Shown here piece after piece: positions 10,976 through 21,700 of a stretch of 64,000 nt of DNA (position 1 is the stretch's first letter; every line of letters starts with the position of its first letter). Below the pieces are notes generated by a model that searched no databases, was not told where the DNA came from, and saw only the letters and a program-made list of their open reading frames with translations. Origin of the DNA: Thuidium tamariscinum (taxonomy: Eukaryota > Streptophyta > Bryopsida > Hypnales > Thuidiaceae); NCBI GenBank assembly GCA_947034885.2, contig OX344749.2, forward strand, positions 46,343,682 to 46,407,681. The letters run 5' to 3'. Position numbers and translations under genes: made by a program.

Positions 10976-11400
10976 CCAGGAGGCAATTTTCTAGTTGCGC
11001 AATTAATTGCTTGCTTCTTTCTTTGCCAGTTCATGCCGGCGGCAAGCTCATTTGCCGATCGACCTCGTCCTCATCTGATCGAGTCATATTCTTTCCAAGC
11101 ATCCAAACAGAAGCCCGCTATGACAAATTTAAAAATGAAATCCCACAAAACTCCGATCCGTCGTCATGCACGGCAGGCAGGGTAAGCTCACTGAGTAATT
11201 GAGCTCTCCAGAAACTTTGCCGTTTGCGACTCGCTTGGGCCTCAGCTCGACGTTAGCCCGACGTTAGCTCGACGTCAGTTGGTGGGCGGCAATGCTGGAA
11301 TGGATCTCAGTGAAGGTGGGCCCAGCAGGGTGGACTTGGGGTTCTCCGGGCTAAAAGTGAAAAAGAAAGCCTCGTATTTTGGGTCATGTCTAGGATGCTA
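10976..11400. repeat. Local duplication, copy 2
   Basis: Second unit of the duplication seen at 9880-10620, ending next to another family C MITE (11401). It contains three CGACGT motifs at 11-bp spacing (11248-11275). Open frames here are short and carry no domain. Confidence 0.6.
11248..11275. promoter_or_regulatory. Three CGACGT motifs at exact 11-bp spacing
   Basis: CGACGT starts at 11248, 11259 and 11270, one helical turn apart. ACGT cores are bZIP-type binding sites in plants. Whether this is a cis element or a small tandem repeat cannot be told from sequence. Confidence 0.35.
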
Positions 11401-11995
11401 GAAGCACCCAAAGCCGTCCAAATATGGAATCTAGCATAGTTGGTGTTGAGAATCGGTTGAGTATTGTAGTGTGAATGCTTCCCACAAGGCATGGCCAATT
11501 AGTCAACAAAGTATTTCTTAGGGAATAGGGAGAAAGTACTATTGATTGTCTCTCTCCCTTTGTATATACTTCTATTCTTCAATGTTAACATGAGTATTTT
11601 TCTCTTGCATTCTTTGTTGTTTGTGTTTTAAACTTTTGTTTTGTTTATTATACTCAATAATTGGAGGCAATTTTTTTTTTAAATGATATTTTTCTAATAT
11701 TAGTGAGTGAAAATCATGAATATTCAAATATATAAATAAATTTGGATGTTATATGTAATTTCTTTGATTTTTTTTAACTGTTGGCTCCCTAGATCATTGA
11801 AACTGTGTTATAGGTGCACTTAAAACTAAACTCTTATAAAATTAGCAGTGAACCAATCAGATATTTATATGTGTCCTTGAAATGCGTCAGCCAATTAGAA
11901 TCAAGCATGTGGCGAACATATTAAGGAAACTCTATTAACGCAATTGGATGAGTCTACAATCCATTGCAAGGGATATGTTTGAAAATGGATGTTTC
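11401..11995. mobile_element. MITE family C, copy 3, carrying a nested solo LTR
   Basis: Termini GAAGCACCC and GTTTC as in the other copies, reverse orientation. Its 595 bp minus the 221 bp of solo LTR plus duplicated target gives 374 bp, matching the 367-377 bp of the other copies. Confidence 0.75.
11444..11659. mobile_element. Candidate solo LTR (216 bp) nested in a MITE
   Basis: Starts TGTTGAG and ends CTCAATA, near-perfect inverted ends with one change from CTCAACA. It is flanked by GTTGG (11439-11443) and ATTGG (11660-11664), a 5-bp target duplication with one mismatch. The insertion point falls inside the sequence that is continuous ('catagttgg' then 'agg') in copy 2 at 10024-10399. 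A short Copia-like or TRIM LTR fits. No internal region is present. Confidence 0.65.
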
Positions 11996-13097
11996 TCCCT
12001 TATGTTCAAGATCCCATCAACCGCCTTCAAGGGCTTTGGTTGCAAGTATGAATTTAAACTTTGAAAAAATAAAATCTTGTATTTTTTTGAGGTAAATCCA
12101 CCCTACTAGGCCTACTTTCATTAGTAGGATTCAATGTCATGTATTTCTAGTTGCCTAGTAAGGGATTTTATTATGTGAAGTTAGGAGTGAGAGCCCATAA
12201 GTCTAATAAACTATACACCTATAATATAAGTGTCTATATTATAGTGACCTTTTATGATAATAGTACATATATATGCTATAGATATCTATATTATGGTTGC
12301 ATGATATCTACTCATATATATGCTCAAGGTTCACATCCTCACCAACCCTTTCTTATGGCAATTTGGTACTAGACTGCACTATTTCAAAATAAATATCTAC
12401 TTTTCGCCAAATAAAAGAAAAAAAATTTCACCAATTTTTTTTCATTTCTATTCAAAATATAGATGAAATCACCAAATTTGGATGAAAAAGTGCATGGATC
12501 TGACTAGAAAGTGTTTTCTTTTGTCAAAAAGATGGATGGATGAAGATATACAATGCTTCCTCAAATTTTAAGTAATTGTCATCTTAGCACTTTCTCAAAA
12601 ATTAAAAAAATAGGGGCTAAATCTCACATTCTCATATTTGCATACTAGCACCATTGATTGCCTAGCTTAGTTCTTTTGGTCGTTGTTGTGACTTATCAAC
12701 CCATAAGCTAAATTTTCTTTATTTTTCCACGCATGATAAAATTTGCAAATTTTGAATTCATACTTGCAATCAGAAGCCTCAACTTAACTTAGAGGGGTGT
12801 ACTAGATAAATTACTTAGACACAAAATAAAAATAGGGTGCAATCCATACATTACTCGATTGAATCAAAATCATGCAACCAATGTTGGGTGTGTGGTAAGG
12901 TAGTTAAATCTTAGTTAATACTCTGTACTATAGTAATATTGTTGTATTTTTTTTCCTATGTGATCTATACCATGTCTAATTTGAATTTGTTTGATTATAA
13001 TTCTAAGAAATTTCATACAACTTGTCAAATTTCTAGCTTTGTAATTATTTTGGAGCATGTTTTTAATAGATCAAAAAAGACCTTGGGCATTTAAAGG
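11996..13097. other. AT-rich tract with the right part of a family E-like element
   Basis: About 12880-13105 resembles 31075-31310 and ends with 'ccttgggcatttaaaggttaa', a diverged family E terminus. The rest holds no recognisable feature. Confidence 0.45.
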
Positions 13098-13540
13098 TTA
13101 ACCTCTAAATTATTTTGACTATGTTTTCACCAAAGTTGCTCCAAAATTACAATTTCTAATACATGTACCAAAATTTAGAAAAAAAAAACATTTTTTGACA
13201 CATATAACTATAGGATCTTGTAGAACGCTTGATTGCAAAGATGTAGAAAAAATTTCAAAATTTTCCACCATGTAGATAGCAAGATATTAGCATTTGAATT
13301 GAAAAAAATTAATTTTGGGGGGCCTTAGAAAAAATTAGGCAGTTGCACTTTACAAGGTCACATTTGTATTAAAAAAAAGTATAAGTTGGTGGTTACTCTT
13401 TGGATTCTTACTAAAAGGCAAATTGGGTACATGCTTAAAAGTTTTCAAATCATTTGGAATTGTACAATATATAGGAAAAAAATAGTAAATGGAAAGAAGT
13501 AGAAAATGAGCCAAAATACTTTTTAACTATTTTGCCCTAA
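13098..13540. mobile_element. Truncated family E element (left half)
   Basis: Aligns with about 7735-8150: the 'ccaccatgtaga..gcaagatat' and 'gaaagaagtagaaaatgagccaaaatact' blocks are in the same order. The match stops exactly where the GC-richer segment at 13542 begins. Confidence 0.55.
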
Positions 13541-13541
13541 A

Positions 13542-14402
13542 TGACTCGTGTATTGTTTCCAAAGGATTTTACTCGTAGTTTCCTCAAGATTACCGAATTA
13601 GTAATGCGGAAAACAAACCCAAGACAAACGGGAACCGAAACTAAAACCGGAAGCTATCTATTCGCACTTAGATCTTTAAATTATTCACTATCTCAACTGA
13701 TACAACTCCTTCTTTCTATCCCCACATATAGAGGAGTGTCATTTTCTTGTACCTTTTTCTACGTGGATCAATCAAGACTTATCTCCAGTGGGCGGATGCA
13801 GAACCAGTAGGAGCATCCAAAATTTGTACCTCTCCCAGATCCGGATCCGAATCTAGTAACCAAAGTAATTAATAAATTAGAAGTTTAACCTCTATATCAA
13901 AAGAGTTTGCTCTTAGATTTTATGGAAGGATGTGTAAATCCTATCCTTTAAGAGATTAAAGTGATGGAAGATCCTCTTGAATCAAACACCAAACACACAA
14001 ATGAAACCAAGATGCGGATTCTTCTTCACAGCGGATCTGAAACTCTCTCCTTCCTCGCAGGTCAGGCAGGAAAACCCTACAACTTCTCAGTACTACAACG
14101 ACGAAACTACTCGAATCGAATCCCAAAAGCCAGATTTGGCGATCCAATAATTAAGAGATCCTTACTACCTTTCCATTCCTCTCTTTTGGATTTAGTTAGA
14201 CCTCATCAAACTTCAGTTAGCATACATTCTCCCACGTTGTAGAATGCACCTAGCTTAAGAATGGCTATCTCACTCAAAAGACTCCCCAAGGAATAGTATC
14301 AGTAAGACTTTCCTCTTAATACATACAATCTCTTAATCAACTCTCAATACTCTAAAAACCAAATCCGGATAGGATCCGGGGGACTTTTAATTAGCTCCAA
14401 CA
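13542..14402 (-). mobile_element. Candidate solo LTR, reverse orientation (861 bp)
   Basis: A segment with far fewer A/T homopolymers than its neighbours. On the minus strand it starts TGTTGGAGCT and ends CGAGTCA. It is flanked by CCTAAA (13536-13541) and CCTACA (14403-14408), a possible target duplication with one mismatch. It abruptly truncates a family E element. No gag/pol, so a solo LTR is the simplest reading. The short frames inside it are not called as genes. Confidence 0.45.
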
Positions 14403-14408
14403 CCTACA

Positions 14409-17373
14409 AATCGGCTAGCGCGCACTAAACAATGGTTCTAGAATTGCATGGCATACCAACCCAGAGCTAAGACTTATGCAAACCAACTCTTAGGAAGTCA
14501 AAATTATAAAAGCAGTGTATATGAATATCAATTGGAAAAATTAAAAAGAACCTATGTTAAATAGAAAATTATATAGAAATATTAAAAGACTGTCTTGAGC
14601 TATTCATTGTGAGGAAATCCGATTGGTAAAATTGAGCGGTTGAATCTGTAAAGCTAGAAACCATTTAGAGTGGTGATGGTGGAGTGCTGTGAAAGCTAAC
14701 AATTGGGAGATGGAATGAAAGTTGGAAAGTAAACTATTAGAAGACCAATTAGAAAAGTTGAAAGATGCCAAGACCAATTGATTTGATAAGTGGTTCTAAC
14801 CGATAGGTTGTTGATATACAATAGGAATTATTATTATAATCACAATCTTGCAATTGGTATTTTCCTTTGGGGTAAATTTTACAAATCAATTGGGATAGTT
14901 TACTTCCTAGAGTTCAAATCCTACAATAGGATTTATTTTTGAAAAGGAAATAAAAAAATCCTCTTACAACAATTATTAAAGTATTTCAAGATTCACTATA
15001 TTGTATGTGTAAAGACAAAACCACGACATTTAACTTGGACAAGTTTTAGAGTTTCAAAAACTTGCTTGATTGCAACCATGAACAAATCCATTTCAAATGG
15101 ATTAATAATTTGAATGACAACTCTCCTATTATTTCCTTCATTTGTTACAGGGAGTAGATCCATGTAGAGCACAAAGGGGCATTGGTGCATTGCAAGGTGT
15201 AGGGCACTTTATTTGAAAAAGTAAAATCTAAATGCACAAGCAAGTACACTTGCATTGTTGGTTTTTATATACGCTACAATGTTTTCTCCTTGTAAAAATA
15301 TTGTCCAATTTGCCCCTCTAATATGTATTTGCGTGTTTGTTTATAGGTGTTGCAAAAATGCTGGTCAGAGAGCTTGATGGCTGCTTCCCCACCCACCATG
15401 TGATGAATGCTTTTGGAATTTTGTACTATCAATATTGGTGTCAATTGAGCGCAAAAGACATATTTGACAAGCACTTGTGCACCTTAATGGATGCATATGG
15501 ATAGAGAAAATTCTAGGAGGAAGGAGAGAAGAAGATGTTGATTCACCCTTTGATAAACTGTTATGTATTAATGTCATAGCATGGTCTTTCTAAGACTTGT
15601 ATGAAGTCCAATTCATGTGCGGCAAAGGTTCTACCCTATAACATCAATTTATTGACTAAAATCTAGCAAGTATTAAATAACAACATCAATTTGACCTAAA
15701 ATTTTGGAGAGTTTCTAAAATTGGCTAATATTGTTGTTGTGCATGTTTTAGTATTCGCAGGAAGACTGATTGTTTTCAAGTGTTGGTTTTTTCTAAAGTC
15801 CAAGCTTTAGAACAATCTTGAGGAACACATCTAAATGGTTGTGGGAATGTTTTTTCAATGCATTTATTCATTAGAAAACTTCCTTTACCAAAAGGTTTTT
15901 GACAAGTGGTATGTTGTGGGTGGTCGCACTAGAAGGTACATGGCAACTATTTAGGTTTTGAGATAGTCATTTTTATGTTACATTGATAGGCATCTAGTAG
16001 TGAGCCTATTAGTCCAAAGTAGATTTCTTGTGTTCTATTTTGCTCATGCAATACCTATGTTTTGGGTGACATGGCAATATTTATTTTTGTTCGTGATTAT
16101 TTAACTAGCTGCACTATTTATTCAATTGTGTTTGTTGATCGGAGTTGGCTTGGTTTGGATTGAAATGGACAATGACTATCATTGTAATAATTGGATGGGA
16201 GGAATAATCCCATAATGATCATTGTATCCAGAGACTATGGCCTTAAGAGGGAAAGGTATAAGCCTCCCCCCCCCTTTTTGTCAAAGATTTTGATGTGGTC
16301 ACTTGATTTGTTTGGAACCACGCATTGAAGCCACAGGGAGATGGTCCATGTAGGATTAATCCAATATCACTAAGGTACGTAGCAAAGCCAAGCTAAGGCT
16401 GCCAATAGAATGTTAGTTAAATAAATAAATTCACCCACATGAACAAAACTTCTATGATTGACATTGTTCACCAAGAAAAACACCAATTATATTGCAATGT
16501 TGTCATCATCACATTTTGTTGAATTTGAAGAAATTGTCACTTTATCACTAAGTGGTAGAAAAATATTGCCTTTCCATCTACCTCTGAAATCTAAAAAAAA
16601 ACCCATGTATACTAAAGACTCAACTTATTAGGGAGGTATCGTGATAAAAAACTTTGTTCACAATCCAATATCCTCCCAAAACACTAGGCAACGGTGCTTT
16701 AGGGCCATAGGGGTCACTCTCACTACATTTGGGGCCCCATGTGTGGTAGAGGTGAACTTTTTGGGGGCCTAGTTACTTCCTAGGGAACACTAAGAGGGCC
16801 CTATCATTATCTAATGTGGAAAAATCTCCTATATAATCATCTATATCATTACTTATAATATGTAGGTCAATGTAAATTTTTTAACCTATATTTTTTGTAA
16901 GTAAAAAAACTAATGAAAAAACTAATGAAAAAATAAAAGTGACAAGGAAAAAGTTAATAGAAAAAAGGATTCAATTTCTAATTCAAAATCTTATGCAATT
17001 TCAAACAATGCTATGTTTAAGGTTTAGGAAATGCAGTTTATTGAAAGAGCACTTTGAACATACATACTTTTAGATGCATTGACATGTGAATGTAAACAAT
17101 AAGTACACTTCAATACCAATTAGCATGAATGAATCAAACACAAAACATTAGAATCGAAACTCTACCAATATAGAAATGGAAAAAGAACTTTTGAAGACAA
17201 TTACTAATAATCAGGTGTTTTGTAATATTGTTGCAACTATCTAATTTAGTATGTGAATTGCTATGTATCATAATGTATAAGACATGCTTTCAAGTATTTA
17301 TTGAAGTTGTTTTGCTAGTTAAATTCCAAAATTGATCACAATTATGTTGATTACTTTCAAACATGTAGTGTAG
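14409..17373. other. About 3 kb with no supported gene
   Basis: AT-rich. A minus frame near 14996-15190 and short frames near 15274-15577 show no domain or family resemblance. GGGCC-rich bases near 16700-16800 and a short 'aactaatgaaaa' tandem near 16900-16940 are the only local oddities. Confidence 0.5.
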
Positions 17374-17960
17374 GTTGTTGTAGTTTTTGGAAACACAGGA
17401 TTAGGGAAGACAACTCAATGCCCTCAATTCATATTAGATGAGGCCATTGAAAATGAGACCACCAATAATTGTAATATTGTTTGTACACAACCTCATCGTA
17501 TCTCTGCTATTTCAATGGCCACCCATATTGCTATTGAAAGATGTGAACCTCTTGGACTGACCATTGGATATCAACTTCATTTAGAGACAAAAATGTCTCC
17601 TCAAATCAAATTGTTGTTTTGTACTATTGATATATTGCTTCAACATTTTGTAAGAATTTTTTTAATATATATCTATAATATATGCATAAGTATATTTATT
17701 TATTATATTCTTGCAATTTAATTCATTTCAATCACAATAATTTTTTCTTCTTAAGAGAATATTATCAAAACTACTTTATGATGAAAAGGATTGTTTGCAA
17801 ATAATTGAGAGTAACATTTGAATGAAAATTGCATATAAATAATTAAAATTTTGCATAATACATACAACTCAAAGATCCAATCATTTTTGGTGTGAGTCAT
17901 ATAGTAATAGATGAAATCTATGAATGTAGGATGAATGAAGATTTTCTTTTGATTGTATAA
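17374..17960 (+). pseudogene. DExH-box RNA helicase fragment (DHX36-like), broken
   Basis: Two exon-like blocks in frame. 17374-17649 follows an acceptor (TAG) and ends at a donor-like GTAAGA. It reads through Walker A (GNTGLGKTTQ), a motif Ia relative QPHRISAIS, and GYQLHLETK and LLFCT. 17874-17960 reads GVSHIVIDEIYE then MNEDFLLIV and hits TAA. These are the signatures of the plant DExH family that includes DHX36 relatives. Family knowledge expects DEIHE in motif II and Arg in QPRRISA; here Tyr and His replace them. With the early stop and no upstream or downstream helicase exons nearby, this is a captured or decayed gene piece, not a working helicase. Confidence 0.78.
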
Positions 17961-18778
17961 ATTATTGATGAATTGACTAGACCTTAAAGTCTATAGATAT
18001 AAAATCACACCTTCATCCATAGATTTGGAAATACTATTATAATGTTCTACATTTTATCCTCTTATATAGAATTGCATTGTAACTCTGATGTAAAACATAC
18101 AAACCCTACTAAATACAATTACTTGGATTCAATTCTCTTGCCCCTAAATTACATGTACCTACAAATTAATGAACCATATTTTTTGGCTACCTAGATTTTT
18201 TATAATAGACTTGCTACTTTTCATGTCTCCTACTTTATATGTAATTTTTTAATAAATATTTATAAATATTACCCAAAATGAATTAAATCCACCGTATGTT
18301 CTGCCACACATAGGTTCCTAAAATGCGGGAGCTGGGAAGTTTCCCTCCAAGATCCTTGCTCAATAAAACCTCCAATCAGTAATATAAAACTCCTTTCAAC
18401 TTAAACAAACATACATAAACATACATACATATAATTACAATTACAAATATGGTATATACAAAGAAACAAACAAATACATTTATGAATGCCACACAAATGT
18501 AGATTTATAATCCCATATAGTTTATCGAAATGAAAATTTTAGAAATTCACATATTAAACTCCATATTTAAGTCCAAACTAAGGTAACATATATAGTCATA
18601 AATTAATGAAAGAATAAAAAAAACAATTCCACACTATGGTGGTTCTATAAGAAAATATGTTTAATGCATAATTATAAAATGATCTTTTTCATACTTGCAT
18701 ATGTAAATAGAGTACACTACAAGCAAATGAATTGAAGACAATAACCTATATATAAATAGCTAATTTAAAAATAATAGT
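17961..18778. other. Spacer, then P450-B 3' flank
   Basis: No feature from 17961 to about 18390. From there to the P450-B stop the sequence is the duplicated 3' flank also present at 1560-1970. Confidence 0.5.
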
Positions 18779-21700
18779 TTAAGAAATGGATAAGCGAGCC
18801 TTTGGAATGGCAATCAAAGGGCGAGCTAATTTATGTCCCATTCCTTCAGCTTCTAACATATCTAAGTCTATAGGTTGCAAACCATTAGGAAGAGACCAAT
18901 CAAAAGATTGTATAAAGGTTGCAACCATAATGTGAACTATTGTTGAAGCTAGCATGATGCCTGCACATTGTCTCCGCCCAGCTCCAAATGGAAGCAATTC
19001 AAAATTATTGCCATCAACTTGTATATGAGCATGTGGCATCCCATCCAAAAATCTTTCAGGCTTGAAAGCCATTGGATCCCCCCATGTCTTTGGATCTTGA
19101 GCAATTGCTGCAACATTTACTAAAACTAGTGTTTTTCTTGGTATATCATACCCCCAAACCTTACAAGGTTCTTCACTCAAATGAGGAACCAACATAGGAG
19201 CTACGGGATGAAGACGAAAATTTTCTTTGATGATGGCTTGTAAGTATTTGAGTTTAGGAACATCCGCTTCTTCTACTCTTCGAGACTTACCTACAATAGT
19301 GTCAAGCTCTTCTTGCACCTTCTTCAATATAGTAGGATTGCGAATGCATTCCGCAATTGCCCATTCTACTGTATCAATAGTTGTACTTATACTTGCTGTA
19401 AAAGCATCCTATTTTCCAAAACAGAAGGAAAAATAAAAGGTGTCTTATTAAAAATCTATACACAAAATGGAGCTTAAAGAAGTAAGATGAACAATGTAAT
19501 TTGAAACTTTGAAAAGTGAATAGTAATTTTAGTAAGTGAGTTTTTGATCATATAATTTTTTAATAAACACATATGCATCAACTCCTTCAGCATAAAAAAC
19601 AACTTCAAGTAGTCTCCTTAAAATGATCTTTTACTTCTCAACTTCAAATATTCAAACATTTAAAAGATTTAAATTACCAAAAAATAAAATACATAAGGTT
19701 ACAATAGCTTTGACTTTAGGAAAAGGAATTGAATTCTTACCCACAATGTGCTGATGACATTGACATTGGTGATATCAAATTGCAATGTCTCATCCTCCAT
19801 TTGGTCTAAAAGGACATCTGCCATATCTTTGACAAAAATAGAACCACTCTTCCGTTGCTCAACATGCTCAGATATGATTGAAGACATGAAAACATCCATT
19901 CTCTTTCTCAACTCCCGCATTTGTCTTTCAAGCCCAAAGGCATCCATCCACTTGAATACATGGATGAAGTCTCCCGGATTTATAATTATAGCATACTTAG
20001 CAATGTCCGCCAAAATCTTTCCAAAATTGCTCACTTGCTTAAGTTCTTGTTCATCATGAATCTTATTAGAAGCTACTTCCATGAAACGTTTTTTGAGAAT
20101 CATGCGAGACATGATGTTGGTTATGGCTACTTCAATGTGGCTCCTCACATGTACCACTGTGACACCATCTTGGGGAATCATACGCATGACATGAGCAATT
20201 TCTTCTACTTGCACATTTGTTGCTAGTTGAAGTTGTTTTCTTGTGCTAAGTTGTATATGTAGTATTTTCCTCAAGTGTAGTCGCATAGGTGAGTCTGATG
20301 CCACAGCTATATCTGATATCAAATATGATCACAATTATAAGAAAGCAATGAGATTCAAAATACAAAAACTAAATTGAACTAAAAATAAGTAAATGGAGTA
20401 AATGACTTTCAATATAAGGTCAAGAATGAAGGAATTTCAAATATTTCAATAGAGCTCTACAAACTAATAGTACTTTAAATTGGAGATGTTAGTTAGGCAA
20501 TTAAATGGCATTGAGGTATATCACCCATTATTAGCTCTATCCAAAATGTGACAAAAAAAAGTACATTATAAGATTTTTAGGCATTTGGAAGACTATAAGT
20601 TCTTGGATTGTGAAAATTCTAGAAACCTAACCACATAAATAGTCTCATAAATAATTTGACATAGTTGAACAATTGCCACATGAATTTTCTTTCTTTCTTT
20701 CTTTTTTTCTTTTCAAATTTTTTTTCTGAAAAAGTCTTTGAATATTTTTTTCAATTTCTTTTGAATTTTTTCAATTTAAAAAAAAATGCATATTATTTTT
20801 CTTAATAATATTTAAATAAATGTTTTATAATTTCTTCTTAAAATGAATATTTTTTAAAATTTTAATAAATTTATTTTAATTTTGACCAGCAATGGCCGGT
20901 TCACTGTTCACAATATGGGAAACAGGTATTAAACAATCTTTTATTGCTCCAAATCTCCCCTTATGTCACAATAACCTAGATATTAACTACTCAAATGTAC
21001 ACCATCAAGACCTATGCATGAAAGACTATAAAAGTCTATTCATTTTTTTGTTAGACTTAGAGACATTATCTTGAAAATTCATTATTTATTCATGCATTGT
21101 TCATATAATGCATACCAATGTACATTAGGAATCTTCTTTTAGTTGCATATACATTCTAATAAAATATTTCATATTTAGAAATAGTAACCCCGAAAGGACT
21201 ACTATCCCTTGAGAGGACAAATTGGATTTTGGATAGGCACATAGAGTTCCAATTTTTGTCATGATTTTTTGAAAAAAAAATTCTAGAAAAATAATTAGCT
21301 TCATAGTATTATAATTTTTTTCCTAATTGATTGTCAAGAACAAAAGTTATGTCCAATTAAGCTCAAAATATAGTTTATAAAAAAAATATTCAATTTTAAA
21401 AAAAAAATTGAATTCTTTTTTGGTTGACCAATCTCCTTCATTTTTTTAAAATGAAAAGCTTTGATTCATTTCATTTGATTAAGTTATGTGAAAGCTATGG
21501 ACAACCTTGTTTTTTAGACAACCTAAGCATAAGAGGATTTTTCAGGGCTTCAGGAGACCGTTTCAGCCCTGTTCCCCTGTCTGCGAACGCGTCAGATAAA
21601 ATAATAATTAAAAATTAATTTAAAAATTAAAAATTAAAAATTAAAAATTAATATTAAAATATTATTTAAAAAATTTAAAAATAATAAAATAATATTAAAA

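Noticed and set aside
17515..17721. 68-residue frame as a stand-alone gene
   Set aside because: It is the downstream part of the helicase exon, read on past its donor.
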